This document shows positions 53,850-63,394 of a DNA stretch of 64,000 nucleotides, piece by piece (within the stretch, counting starts at the first letter, position 1; every line of letters starts with the position of its first letter). A program made the translations under genes and the position numbers. The notes under the pieces were generated by a model. The model was not told the origin of the DNA. It searched no databases and saw nothing but the letters and a program-made list of their open reading frames with translations. Origin of the DNA: Paenibacillus pinisoli (GTDB lineage Bacteria > Bacillota > Bacilli > Paenibacillales > Paenibacillaceae); assembly GCF_003605435.1 (NCBI RefSeq), contig NZ_QXQB01000001.1, positions 124,001 to 188,000 of the forward strand. Reading direction: 5' to 3'.

Positions 53850-54958
53850 TTGTTGTTGCTCCTTAAGTTTATGTTGTAGGGTGTACCATAACGAACAAGT
53901 ACATGCCACAGCAGCTTCAGCTCTTGCAGCATATCTTTGGCGCTTCCCCGATCGCTCCACGCATCGGGATTCCTCGCGACCTCCGCTGCAGCCGCTCCAA
54001 TCGCATACGCATCGATTCTGCCGTTCACCGCAATCCTCCGGGCCAAAGATGGCATTGCCGGCCCCCGGAAATCGGACGGCACCTCGGCTGCATCCAGCGC
54101 GAACCCTGCATGCCAATACAATCGGATGTCATAGCGACGGCATAACTGCTCCAGCGCTTCCCCCGTCTTCGTCTCTTGGAAGGACGGATCGGCGACAAGC
54201 GCTTCTGTATCTTCTTTGAGCGACACTACGCTGTGTACCTGCGCTTCAATATAATGATTCAAATTACGCCTCACAAGCCGATCTGACGGGTCTTGCAACG
54301 GAAAGCTGAGCTTGCTGGTTAAATGCTTCATTAACTTGCCTGGCGTCAGCTCCCGCTCTCCTAGCGCATACTCGTTCTGAAAAGCGTCTTGCAGCAAGGC
54401 AGCCAGAACCAGGCTGAACTCTTCCAAAGTCCCTTTCTCTTCCGGCCCTTGATGAGAATCCATGTAGGTGAACGTGCAGCGGCTTGTCATGTGCGGCCGC
54501 AGCAGCAAATAACACGAGCCGAATCGCGGGGCAGGACCGTCCGGATGCAGCATAAGGTTTAGCGCCCCGTACTTAGGCCGCTCGGCATTCGTCGTACCCT
54601 CCGTCTGGTAAGCCCCGCCGAACAATTGCTCCTCCCATACGTCTCTTTGGCCGCCGGGATAGGCGGACACGCTGCCATTCGAGAGCAGAGTCTCGAACTG
54701 GCTCTTGTAGACGCCTTCCTCCAGCAGAGCTTCTGCGATGCTCTTCTTGGCGGAATTGAGACGATCTGGATGAAAATGCAAGGCGACCCTAGCATGATCG
54801 TTAATGCTCTTAATTGCTTGTCCCAGCGTAACGTCGGCTATATTGGACATCGCGAGAACTTCTTGTATGATCGACTCGGCGTCGTCTTTGCGAGCGCGAG
54901 CGTATGATCCAATATGCTGGATCGCAAGCTGTTGAGCATTCGTCAATGGATGGGACAT
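53846..54958 (-). CDS. DUF3626-family protein
   Basis: 370 residues. The family mark is RVALHFHPDRL near residue 58, followed by VYKSQFETLLSNGSVSAYPGGQRDVWEEQLFGGAY and PRFGSCYLLLRPHMTSRCTFTY. I believe these motifs belong to DUF3626, which is widespread but of unknown function; many polar conserved residues suggest an enzyme. It is translationally coupled to the acetyltransferase gene downstream, so the two may act on one substrate (inference). Confidence 0.82.
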   Translation of the reverse strand: MSHPLTNAQQLAIQHIGSYARARKDDAESIIQEVLAMSNIADVTLGQAIKSINDHARVALHFHPDRLNSAKKSIAEALLEEGVYKSQFETLLSNGSVSAYPGGQRDVWEEQLFGGAYQTEGTTNAERPKYGALNLMLHPDGPAPRFGSCYLLLRPHMTSRCTFTYMDSHQGPEEKGTLEEFSLVLAALLQDAFQNEYALGERELTPGKLMKHLTSKLSFPLQDPSDRLVRRNLNHYIEAQVHSVVSLKEDTEALVADPSFQETKTGEALEQLCRRYDIRLYWHAGFALDAAEVPSDFRGPAMPSLARRIAVNGRIDAYAIGAAAAEVARNPDAWSDRGSAKDMLQELKLLWHVLVRYGTPYNINLRSNNK

Positions 54959-55086
54959 GCTGGACTCTCCTTCTCTTTGGTCTGCCGCGTCATTTCCAAG
55001 AAATAGATTTCATCATCGTACCATATTCACTCATTCCATGTGAAGGTTGAGAATGGATTATAGCTATTTTCGGCTGGCGGAATGTA

Positions 55087-55119
55087 AAAGAGAGCAGAAC
55101 GCCTAAGCGTCTGCCCTCT
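55087..55119 (-). terminator. Terminator of metE
   Basis: AGAGAGCAGAACGC/GCGTCTGCCCTCT stem with TTTTAC following on the minus strand, about 50 bp past the metE stop. Confidence 0.82.
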
Positions 55120-55168
55120 ATATAAACCCTATCCAACGGTTATCTATTTATGTTGAATAGACGTTGTT

Positions 55169-57454
55169 TTACGCCTTGACGGCATATTTGTCGCGGGCGA
55201 TCTTCGTCGCCTCTACCATGTTGCGCAAGGATGCGACGGTCTCTTCTTGGCCGCGTGTCTTCAGGCCGCAGTCCGGGTTGATCCAGAACAGCTTCGGATC
55301 CAGAACGCGGAGCGCGCGGTCGATCATATTCGTCATCTCGCCAACGCCAGGAACGCGCGGGCTGTGGATGTCGTATACGCCAAGGCCAATGCCCAGCTCA
55401 TACGTATTCTCCTCGAAGCTGTGAATCAGCTCGCCGTGGCTCCGGGAAGTCTCGATGGAGATCACGTCCGCATCCATCGCTTCGATGGAACCGATCATGT
55501 CATGGAATTCGCAGTAGCACATATGCGTGTGAATTTGCGTTGTCGGCTGTACGGTAGCCGTCGTCAAGCGGAATGCCTTGACCGACCAGGCCAGGTATGA
55601 GGCTTGATCCTCTTCCTTCAGCGGCAACCCTTCACGGACAGCCGGCTCATCCACCTGGATCATGCCGATGCCTGCTTGCTCAAGCGCTTCTACTTCTTGT
55701 CTAAGGGCATAAGCCAGCTGATAAGCAATCTGCTCGCGGGAAATATCATCACGCACGAACGACCAGTTCATAATGGTAATCGGTCCTGTCAGCATGCCTT
55801 TCACCGGACGCGAAGTTTTGGATTGCGCATATTTGGTCTCTTCTACCGTCATGGCCTGCTCGAATGCCACGTCGCCGAAAATAACCGGCGGCTTCACGCA
55901 ACGGGAGCCATACGATTGAACCCATCCGAATTGTGTAAATGCAAATCCTTCCAGCTTCTCGCCGAAAAATTCTACCATATCTGTACGCTCGAACTCGCCG
56001 TGTACAAGAACGTCGATGCCGATCTCTTCTTGAAGCTTGATCCACAGATCGATCTGCTCTTGGATGAAGGCTTCGTATTGGGCTTCGTTCCACTCGCCCT
56101 TGCGCCATAGCTGACGCGCTTTGCGCACCTCTGCCGATTGCGGGAAGCTGCCGATGGTTGTTGTCGGCAGGATCGGAAGCTGCCATTTCTCCTGCTGCGC
56201 CACATGACGCTCTGCGAATGGCAAGCGGCTTGGCTCGCCTGCGCTGATAGCAGCAACAGCTTGCTTCACGTCATTGCGGTTGCGTTGACTGGATTCGCTA
56301 AGAGCAAGTAGATCTTTGTCGCATTGTGCGATTTCCCCGGCAATTGAAGCTTCGCCGGAAGTCAGTGCTTTCGTCAGCAATACAAGCTCGGCAAGCTTCT
56401 CATCTGCAAATGCAAGCGCGCCTTTCAGCTCAGGCAGTAGCTTTGCTTCCTTGCTTACCGTTACCGGCACATGCAGCAGGCTGCAGGAGGATTGAACGAT
56501 CAGGCGGTCTGGAGATACCAACCCGGCCAGCTCTTGCACCAGCGCCAGCTTCTCGCGCAGGGATGCTTTCCAAATGCCGCGGCCGTCGATGATGCCTGCG
56601 CCCAGCACCTTGTCCGACGGGAAACCGTACTTTTTGATTGCAGCAAGGTTGCCGTTCAGGCCGTGAACGAAGTCAAGGCCAATGCCTTGAACCGGAAGCT
56701 GCACAACAGCTTCATAGTTGTCGGCAGATTCAAAATACGTTTGCAGCAAGATGTTCAGGCCAGGAACAGCCTTGTTAAGAGTCTCATAGATGCTGCGCAG
56801 ACGTTTCATATCCGCCTCGTCTACTTTTGTCACCAGAATCGGCTCATCGATCTGAACCCACTGGACGCCTTCTTGCGCCAGCTCTGTCAGCACTTGCACG
56901 TATAGCGGAACCAGACGGTCCAGCCATGCGTCTGTCTCGGACGCGTCATAGCCCTTGGACAGCTTCAGGAACGTAAGCGGACCGACAATAACCGGCTTGC
57001 CTTCGATGCCCAGCTTCTCCTTCGCTTCGCGGTAAGCGTTCAGCGGCTTGTTCTCTGTCAATGCAGGAGCAGCGCCGTCCAGCTCAGGCACAATATAGTG
57101 ATAGTTCGTATTGAACCATTTTGTCATTTCGCTTGCTGTTGCTTCCTTCGTGCCGCGAGCCATGCCATAGTACACCGAAAGCGGAACAGCGCCGCCTTCA
57201 TATGGGAACCGCTTGGGCACGATGCCGAACATAGCGGCAGTATCCAAGATTTGATCGTAATAGCTAAAGTCATTGACTGGAATCAAGTCGATGCCTTGCT
57301 CCTTCTGCTTGCGCAAATGATTCAGACGAATCTCTTGAAGCTGGCTCTCGAATGCCGACTCCTCCAGCTTGCCGCTCCAGAATGCCTCAAGCGCCTTCTT
57401 CCACTCGCGGTCCGCACCGATGCGCGGGTAACCCAATACACTGCTCTTCACCAT
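55169..57454 (-). CDS. metE: Cobalamin-independent methionine synthase
   Basis: 761 residues. Moves a methyl group from 5-methyl-tetrahydropteroyl-triglutamate to homocysteine. N-terminal half: VLGYPRIGADREWKKALEAFW and GPLTFLKLSKGYD; C-terminal catalytic half: IDVLVHGEFERTDMVEFFGE, IQVDEPAVREGLP, zinc ligands HTHMCYCEF and Cys in WINPDCGLKTR. All expected metal ligands are present. ATG follows a weaker site, GGAG, ten bases upstream. The LysR gene lies upstream on the same strand, and inverted repeats in the 140-bp gap probably bind that regulator. Confidence 0.97.
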   Translation of the reverse strand: MVKSSVLGYPRIGADREWKKALEAFWSGKLEESAFESQLQEIRLNHLRKQKEQGIDLIPVNDFSYYDQILDTAAMFGIVPKRFPYEGGAVPLSVYYGMARGTKEATASEMTKWFNTNYHYIVPELDGAAPALTENKPLNAYREAKEKLGIEGKPVIVGPLTFLKLSKGYDASETDAWLDRLVPLYVQVLTELAQEGVQWVQIDEPILVTKVDEADMKRLRSIYETLNKAVPGLNILLQTYFESADNYEAVVQLPVQGIGLDFVHGLNGNLAAIKKYGFPSDKVLGAGIIDGRGIWKASLREKLALVQELAGLVSPDRLIVQSSCSLLHVPVTVSKEAKLLPELKGALAFADEKLAELVLLTKALTSGEASIAGEIAQCDKDLLALSESSQRNRNDVKQAVAAISAGEPSRLPFAERHVAQQEKWQLPILPTTTIGSFPQSAEVRKARQLWRKGEWNEAQYEAFIQEQIDLWIKLQEEIGIDVLVHGEFERTDMVEFFGEKLEGFAFTQFGWVQSYGSRCVKPPVIFGDVAFEQAMTVEETKYAQSKTSRPVKGMLTGPITIMNWSFVRDDISREQIAYQLAYALRQEVEALEQAGIGMIQVDEPAVREGLPLKEEDQASYLAWSVKAFRLTTATVQPTTQIHTHMCYCEFHDMIGSIEAMDADVISIETSRSHGELIHSFEENTYELGIGLGVYDIHSPRVPGVGEMTNMIDRALRVLDPKLFWINPDCGLKTRGQEETVASLRNMVEATKIARDKYAVKA

Positions 57455-57506
57455 TCTCGCAACACTCCTAAATGAATTGTTACAAGAAAGATAACACGGA
57501 TTCGTG

Positions 57507-57556
57507 GATATAGCGTAACTGGATTATGCTATATCTAGTTATAGCCATTAGCTATA
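57507..57556. promoter_or_regulatory. Overlapping inverted repeats upstream of metE, candidate LysR site
   Basis: GATATAGC (57507) and GCTATATC (57528) form an 8-bp dyad; GCTATA (57528) and TATAGC (57540) form a second one sharing the same arm, and a further GCTATA follows at 57551. This A+T-rich dyad cluster is what LysR regulators bind. It is 50-100 bp before the metE ATG. Confidence 0.55.
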
Positions 57557-57595
57557 CCCAAGCACAAAGGTGGGGACAGCCCGATAGACTGCCGG

Positions 57596-58498
57596 TTATT
57601 GCCCGATTGCTTGCTTCAACGCCTCGACATATGCCGCGCCAAGCTTGGACAAAGCTACGTTCTTATGTGAAATCCAGCCCACATTGATGCTTTCATTCAC
57701 ATCCAGAGGAACAGGAATAATCTCGTTGCCGTTCAGATCGGAGCTAAGCACGCCTGTAGAGATCGTATACCCGTTCAAGCCGATCAGCAGGTTGAACAGC
57801 GTTGCTCTGTCATTGACCCGTATGCTCTTCTTATGGATGAGGGTGCTTAGAATTTCTTCGGAAAAGTGGAACGAATTATACTCGCCTTGGTCGAACGATA
57901 AATTCGGATAGGGCTGCAAATCCTCAATCTTCACTCTGGATAGCTTGGCGAGCGGGTTTTTGATGCTGACAAATATATGCGGTTTAGCCGTGAACAAGCT
58001 GGTGAACTGGAGGCTGGCGGACTTCAGAAGTTTATTGATTACCTTCCCGTTGAACTCATTCAAGTACAGGATGCCGATCTCGCTTCGCATGCTTTTGACG
58101 TCTTCGATGATTTCATAGGTCTTGGTCTCGCGCAGCGCCAGCTCGTATTCATCCTGACCGTACTCCTGGACCAATGTGACGAATGCGTTAACCGCGAATG
58201 CATAATGCTGAGTCGATACCGAAAAATGCTGCGGAGAAGGCTTGGCATTCAAGTACCGGCTCTCCAGCAGCTCCGCTTGCTCTACCACTTGCCGCGCATA
58301 GCTGAGAAACTCCGCGCCTTCCTTGGAAAGCGAGATGCCTTTATTGGTACGTTCAAAGATCGAAATGCTCATCTCTTCTTCCAAATCCTTGATCGCATTG
58401 GACAAGCTCGGTTGCGAGATGAACAGCCGCTTGGCAGCCTCGTTGATGGAGCCGCGATTGGCCACCTCGATCACATATTTCAACTGTTGAAGCGTCAA
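57596..58498 (-). CDS. LysR-family regulator, probably of metE
   Basis: 300 residues from a TTG start. N-terminal helix-turn-helix LTLQQLKYVIEVANRGSINEAAKRLFISQPSLSNAIKDLEEEMSISIFERTNKGISLSKEG in family order, then the usual effector domain. TTG at 58498 follows GGAGGAGG at good spacing and gives the normal length; an ATG at 58543 lies almost on the expected transcription start after a TATAAT at 58551-58556. It sits just upstream of metE, so a MetR-like role is likely (inference). Confidence 0.88.
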   Translation of the reverse strand: MTLQQLKYVIEVANRGSINEAAKRLFISQPSLSNAIKDLEEEMSISIFERTNKGISLSKEGAEFLSYARQVVEQAELLESRYLNAKPSPQHFSVSTQHYAFAVNAFVTLVQEYGQDEYELALRETKTYEIIEDVKSMRSEIGILYLNEFNGKVINKLLKSASLQFTSLFTAKPHIFVSIKNPLAKLSRVKIEDLQPYPNLSFDQGEYNSFHFSEEILSTLIHKKSIRVNDRATLFNLLIGLNGYTISTGVLSSDLNGNEIIPVPLDVNESINVGWISHKNVALSKLGAAYVEALKQAIGQ

Positions 58499-58668
58499 AG
58501 AAAATGCCTCCTCCTCCGGTGCACTTGCGTAACTAGCATACATGTCTCTTATTATACCTAATAAATGCGGCGGCGGACGATTTCCTTTCCTATGCAACAG
58601 GAGAAACCGCGATCGCTCGCGGTTTCTCCCATTAATGGGCTTATCCATTATTTTGTTGCGAACAGCAT

Positions 58669-60396
58669 CTAATTGGCATTCCCGCTGAATAGTGTGAAGC
58701 GTTGCCGTATACGCTCCAGCGCTTCTTCCGCTCGGATCGCCTCTTTGCGAAGCGTCCTCCGTTCCGTATATTCTACCGTGCCTTGCTCGGCATCCTTCCC
58801 GATGATTACTCTCACAGGTATGCCTATCAAATCGGCATCCTTGAATTTGACGCCTGGCCGCTCATCCCGGTCATCCAGCAGCACATCTATCCCCATCTTT
58901 TGCAGCTGTTCATACAAGTGCCGGGCCACCCCGGTTTGATGCTCGTTCTTGACCGAAATCGGAATCAGATGCACATGATACGGCGCGATCGCCTCCGGCC
59001 AAATGATGCCCGATTCATCATAATGCTGCTCAACAACGGCCGATAGAATGCGGGATACGCCAATGCCGTAACAACCCATCACGAATGGCTGCTCCTGACC
59101 TGACGGATTCAGGAACTTCGCTCCCAGCTTCTCGCTGTACTTGGTTCCCAGCTTGAATACATGACCCGTCTCTATCCCCCGGTGGAACGTCAAAGATCCC
59201 TCTGCGCATCGCGGACACGGCTCCCCTTCCGTCACATTGCGGAAATCACCGATTGTACAGCCTGCCAAATCCCGCTGCGGACTTACGTTGCGGATATGAT
59301 AATCCGCTTCATTCCCCCCAGCGACAGCGGTCGCCATCTCCGCTGCTGCCCGATCGACGAACAGCGGTACTGACAGATTGACAGGACCGAGGAAACCGAC
59401 GGGAACGCCGGAGGCGGACCGTATTTCATCCGGCTCTGCGAACGTTATCTCGCTTGCCTGTAGCGCATGCTTGACCTTCAGCTCATTAAGCTCATGATCG
59501 CCACGCAGAACAACAGCAACCAACTTCTGATCCGCCTTCAGCAGGAGGGTCTTCATCATTTCGTCCGGCCGTATGTTCAAGAAGGCTGTAAGCTCGTCGA
59601 TCGTCCGGATGCCAGGCGTGTGCACCTTCTCTATGTCTGGAACCTCTGACAAAATGGATGGCGAATGCTTGGGCTGTCCTGAATCCGCCTTCTCCAGGTT
59701 GGCAGCGTAATCGCAGTGCGTACATACGGCAATGGTGTCCTCGCCGATCTCGGCAAGCGCCATAAATTCATGTGTCCCGCCTTCGCCGCCAATCGTTCCC
59801 GCGTCAGCTTCTACTGCGCGGAACCGGAGGCCGCATCTGCTGAATATCCGCTTATAGGCTTCGTACATCGCCCAATAAGATTGATCTAAGCCTTCCTCAT
59901 CGATATCAAATGAGTAAGCATCCTTCATCAGAAACTCACGGCCGCGCAGCAAGCCGAATCGCGGACGGCGCTCATCGCGAAACTTCGTCTGAATCTGATA
60001 AAGGGTTACCGGCAGCCTCCGGTAGGAGTTGATCTCAGAACGAACAAGCGTCGTAATAACTTCTTCATGCGTTGGGCCCAGCGCAAACTCACGGTTATGC
60101 CGGTCCTGGAATCGGATCAGCTCGGGGCCATAAGCCGAATATCTCCCCGATTCCTGCCAGAGCTCTGCAGGCTGCATAGCCGGCATAAGCAGTTCTTGCG
60201 CCCCTGTCTGGTCCATCTCATCCCTAATGATGTGCTCAACCTTCCGCAACACTCTTCTGCCAAGCGGCATATACGTATAGATTCCCGCAGCCAGCTGGCG
60301 TATGAATCCTGCGCGCAGCATAAGCTGGTGGCTGACAGCTTCGGCATCGGCCGGCGCCTCTCTCCATGTCGTGGATACTAATCGGCTTTGACGCAT
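58669..60396 (-). CDS. proS: Prolyl-tRNA synthetase
   Basis: 575 residues, bacterial class II type with an editing insertion. Seen are motif 2 QTKFRDERRPRFGLLRGREFLMKDAYSF, the editing insert between about 220 and 400 (KTLLLKADQKLVAVVLRGDHELNE), motif 3 GIGVSRILSAVVEQH and the C-terminal anticodon-binding domain. ATG at 60396 follows AAAGGAGG; an upstream frame extends 12 codons without a site. It is preceded by a T-box leader, so expression rises when proline tRNA is uncharged. Confidence 0.96.
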   Translation of the reverse strand: MRQSRLVSTTWREAPADAEAVSHQLMLRAGFIRQLAAGIYTYMPLGRRVLRKVEHIIRDEMDQTGAQELLMPAMQPAELWQESGRYSAYGPELIRFQDRHNREFALGPTHEEVITTLVRSEINSYRRLPVTLYQIQTKFRDERRPRFGLLRGREFLMKDAYSFDIDEEGLDQSYWAMYEAYKRIFSRCGLRFRAVEADAGTIGGEGGTHEFMALAEIGEDTIAVCTHCDYAANLEKADSGQPKHSPSILSEVPDIEKVHTPGIRTIDELTAFLNIRPDEMMKTLLLKADQKLVAVVLRGDHELNELKVKHALQASEITFAEPDEIRSASGVPVGFLGPVNLSVPLFVDRAAAEMATAVAGGNEADYHIRNVSPQRDLAGCTIGDFRNVTEGEPCPRCAEGSLTFHRGIETGHVFKLGTKYSEKLGAKFLNPSGQEQPFVMGCYGIGVSRILSAVVEQHYDESGIIWPEAIAPYHVHLIPISVKNEHQTGVARHLYEQLQKMGIDVLLDDRDERPGVKFKDADLIGIPVRVIIGKDAEQGTVEYTERRTLRKEAIRAEEALERIRQRFTLFSGNAN

Positions 60397-60430
60397 AATC
60401 AGAACCTCCTTTAAATTGGCTGACAAACGC

Positions 60431-60690
60431 AAAAAGACACATTCGCCAGGGACGAATGTGTCGTGGTACCACCCTTAATTTGACCGCATGATTATCTCAG
60501 CGGTCCTTCTTCGTATAACGGCAAATGCCGGCAATCGTCCATGTACGGCACGATTGCAGCTCACAAGACAGGTCGGCGTTGCTTCGCGGATGGGATAACC
60601 TTTCAGCCTGCGGGTTTCCTCTCTGTACTGCGAATGGTTGGAACGCGTTGATCTTGATCTACGCTATTGGACTATTCTTAATTCACATTA
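60431..60690 (-). ncRNA. T-box riboswitch leader of proS
   Basis: Reading the minus strand, the leader ends with the conserved T-box core GGGTGGTACCACG (60462-60474), followed by a terminator stem GACACATTCG/CGAATGTGTC and a U-run TTTTTG, then the proS ribosome site. Upstream are an AGAGAGG and a GGCTGAAAGGTT region typical of stem I, and AGGACCGC...GCGGT. An uncharged tRNA favours the antiterminator. The specifier codon is expected to be a proline codon (CCN); I could not assign it reliably. Confidence 0.9.
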
Positions 60691-60762
60691 CTTTACATGA
60701 AAAGAGCATGCCCGTCAATCAGTTCGATAATGTTTCTAACCGCAAGAAGCCGTTCTGCACCG

Positions 60763-61833
60763 TTACCCCTTTGCAGTCTCCGTTATGATCCCATAAACGG
60801 CTGCAAGCGCGTCCTTGGCATCATATTCGTTCATGCTGCGAAGGTAGGCTTGCTTATTGCGCGTGAGGTCCTGAACGGAGGCGAGCAGCGACTTAGGCGT
60901 AAGATGCTCCTCATGCAGCACCTTGCAATAGCCGCTTCGCTCGAACGACGCGGCGTTCAGCAGCTGATCGCCCCTGCTCTGCTGTCTGGTAAGGGGAATA
61001 AGCAGCATTGGCTTCCTCAAGGATAAGAACTCAAAGATAGAATTAGAGCCTGCCCTCGAAATGATATAATCGCTCATGGCCAGCAAATCCGGCAGCTGCT
61101 CGTTCACATATTCATATTGACGGTAACCGGAATGCTCGATTCCTTGATCCAGTTGGCCCTTGCCGCACAGATGCACGATCTGATAAGACTTGCTCAGCTC
61201 CGGCAGAGCTTGCCGAACAGCTTCGTTGATCCGCCTTGCCCCCAGACTTCCGCCCATAATAAGAAGCACCGGCTTTCCGTTACTCGGCAGTCCAGTGAAT
61301 GCTCGGCCTTGCGCTGGGTCGCCTTGCCCCAGATTCTCGCGAATCACTGCTCCTACGAACCGGCATTTCTTGTCGCCGATCGCCTGCGCTGTCTCAGGAA
61401 ATGTCGTGCAGATAACAGTGGCGAACGGGCTTGCCAGCCGGTTAGCCAGTCCCGGAGTGATATCGGATTCATGAATAATAACGGGCACCCTGTTCATCCA
61501 CGCAGCCATGACGACCGGAACAGATACAAAACCGCCCTTGGAAAAAACAACATCCGGCTTCTGCGTTCTGATGATCCGGTACGCTTGGAAGATGCCTTTC
61601 ACAACACGGAAAGGGTCCTTCAGGTTTTGCCAAGAGAAGTACCGTCTAAGCTTGCCCGTCGAGATGGGATGATAGCTCACCTGACGAAGCTCGGAGACAA
61701 GCCCTCTCTCGATGCCGTCGCTAGAGCCGATATAGGTTGAAGTCCAGCCCTTCTCCGCAAGCTTCGGTATTAATGCGAGATTCACGGTTACGTGGCCCGC
61801 GGACCCGCCCCCTGTAAACACAATATTTTTCAT
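60763..61833 (-). CDS. murG: UDP-GlcNAc undecaprenyl-pyrophosphoryl-muramoylpentapeptide glycosyltransferase, MurG family
   Basis: 356 residues, MurG type. Glycine loop [17 protein letters not shown], then [48 protein letters not shown] and [23 protein letters not shown], all family motifs. MurG adds GlcNAc to lipid I on the inner membrane face, making lipid II. It lies outside any division/cell-wall cluster, so it may be a second copy, as several Bacillus relatives have. Nothing nearby links it to another pathway. It starts 110 bp or more upstream of the T-box gene, on the same strand. Confidence 0.9.
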   Translation of the reverse strand: MKNIVFTGGGSAGHVTVNLALIPKLAEKGWTSTYIGSSDGIERGLVSELRQVSYHPISTGKLRRYFSWQNLKDPFRVVKGIFQAYRIIRTQKPDVVFSKGGFVSVPVVMAAWMNRVPVIIHESDITPGLANRLASPFATVICTTFPETAQAIGDKKCRFVGAVIRENLGQGDPAQGRAFTGLPSNGKPVLLIMGGSLGARRINEAVRQALPELSKSYQIVHLCGKGQLDQGIEHSGYRQYEYVNEQLPDLLAMSDYIISRAGSNSIFEFLSLRKPMLLIPLTRQQSRGDQLLNAASFERSGYCKVLHEEHLTPKSLLASVQDLTRNKQAYLRSMNEYDAKDALAAVYGIITETAKG

Positions 61834-61992
61834 ACCGTCACCCGACTATCCGTTTTTTACCCATTATACTCGATAGGCGACCTTTGTTGCACAGAAGTCC
61901 AATTCTGACCGTAGCAAGCCATGCCAACAAAGCGCGATGCCCGCGGCTGATTGGCGGATTGGACAAAAAGTTGCAGGCGGCTCTGCCACGCT

Positions 61993-63261
61993 TCAAGCCC
62001 GAACTGAGCTTTGCTCCTTCAGCTTGGCAATGACCTGCTCAAGGCCCTTGTTCTCCTGCTTGAAGAAGTCGCTCATCGGACAAGCGACACGAGCCAGCCT
62101 CTCCAGCACGTACGGGATATTGAAGGTTTGAACAGTCAGCCGTTCATTCACTTCCTCCCAATAAAGCGGTGTAGCAACTGTAGCATCCTCGTTCCCTCGC
62201 GCCGAATACGGGCTGATGATCGTTTTGCCTGCCGCATGCTGAATATAATCAATGTACAGCCTGCCCCCGCGGTTTTTCTTCAATCTCTCGATCGTAAAAT
62301 CATTTGGAAACTGCTCAACCAAATAATTGGCCAGGAATGATGTGAACACTCGGGCATCCTCGTAAGTCAAAGGGCTTTGCGAACCTATCGGAATATGGAT
62401 CTGCAGCCCTTTGCCGCCCGAAATCTTGGGGTAGCTGACGATGCCGAAGGAGTCGAAGATTCGTTTCATCTCGATCGCCGCTTTCACTGCCAGCTGGAAT
62501 TGCTCACGGCTCGGAGGATCCAGATCCAGCACGATTTCGAGCGGGCGGTCGGTTCTGATGAGCTGGAACGGAACGTGCAGCTCAATTGCCAGCTGATTGC
62601 CCAGCCAGCACAGCGTTGACAGATCGTTGCAGACGATATACGACTTGTCGCCTTCACTTTCAGTGGCAATGAACGATGGCGCATAGTCGGGACAGTCCTT
62701 CTGAAAAAACGACTCTCCAGGTATACCTTGCGGGCAACGGATAAGCGTCAATGCCCGATTACGCAGAAATGGCAGCATATAGGGCGAAATTTGAATGAGA
62801 TAGGCGAGATAGCCCGCTTTGTCAATCTGGAGGCCCTTCCAAACCAGCTTCTCAGGATGCGTGATCCGCACATCAGGATGAAGGGCTGCATTGTCTCTAA
62901 TGAGCCGATCCCAAGTGCATTCTGCAGCGGGTACAGCTAACTGAAACGAACCAAACGCCGGATCAGCCAATTCACGCCCTTCAATGGATTGGAAGGACAA
63001 TTCGACGCAAATCGCTGGGGCGACCGCCACATACGATTGGTCGGAATGGATCTGATTATGCAGAATCGTCTGCCGAAGGGTCTCCCGATCTTTGACGTTC
63101 AACCCGCGTTGGAACGCGCCCATCCTTATGATTTCACCACGCTCATATACGCCTACTGCAAAGGAATCCAGCTCTGGATTCAGTCCCGTTATGAAAAAAA
63201 CGCCTTTGTACCTCTCCCTTTGCCGCCGCTTGGGAAATGGTTGAAGAAGCCCGCTGCCCAT
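61993..63261 (-). CDS. LigD-type DNA polymerase with OB domain but no ligase catalytic domain
   Basis: 422 residues. The C-terminal part is a LigD primase-polymerase: HPEKLVWKGLQIDKAGYLAYLI, the metal motif LEIVLDLDPPS, SGGKGLQIHIPIG and the last motif RLYIDYIQHAAGKTIISPYSARG. The N-terminal 120 residues (AVGVYERGEIIRMGAFQRGLN, CVELSFQSIEGRELADPAFGSF) resemble the OB domain that ends the ligase half of Bacillus LigD. The adenylation domain with its KxDG lysine is missing. An in-frame stop precedes the ATG, whose GGAGGGG is at good spacing, so the gene starts here. Its role in end-joining with a separate ligase and Ku is inferred. Confidence 0.88.
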   Translation of the reverse strand: MGSGLLQPFPKRRQRERYKGVFFITGLNPELDSFAVGVYERGEIIRMGAFQRGLNVKDRETLRQTILHNQIHSDQSYVAVAPAICVELSFQSIEGRELADPAFGSFQLAVPAAECTWDRLIRDNAALHPDVRITHPEKLVWKGLQIDKAGYLAYLIQISPYMLPFLRNRALTLIRCPQGIPGESFFQKDCPDYAPSFIATESEGDKSYIVCNDLSTLCWLGNQLAIELHVPFQLIRTDRPLEIVLDLDPPSREQFQLAVKAAIEMKRIFDSFGIVSYPKISGGKGLQIHIPIGSQSPLTYEDARVFTSFLANYLVEQFPNDFTIERLKKNRGGRLYIDYIQHAAGKTIISPYSARGNEDATVATPLYWEEVNERLTVQTFNIPYVLERLARVACPMSDFFKQENKGLEQVIAKLKEQSSVRA

Positions 63262-63394
63262 CCCACCCCTCCGCCTTTCATCTGGGTTGTTTTGGCAATA
63301 GCATGTCCATTCCCGCAGCGATTATCCGGCTGGCCTTGTCAAAGAGGATGCCTATGGCATCGATATTGCAGTTGGTTGCAGCTTCGATAGAAGC

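Noticed and set aside
53850-54116. Extended N-terminus of the YjaB-like acetyltransferase
   Set aside because: It overlaps the DUF3626 gene in another frame and is unlike the family; ATG at 53849 is well placed.
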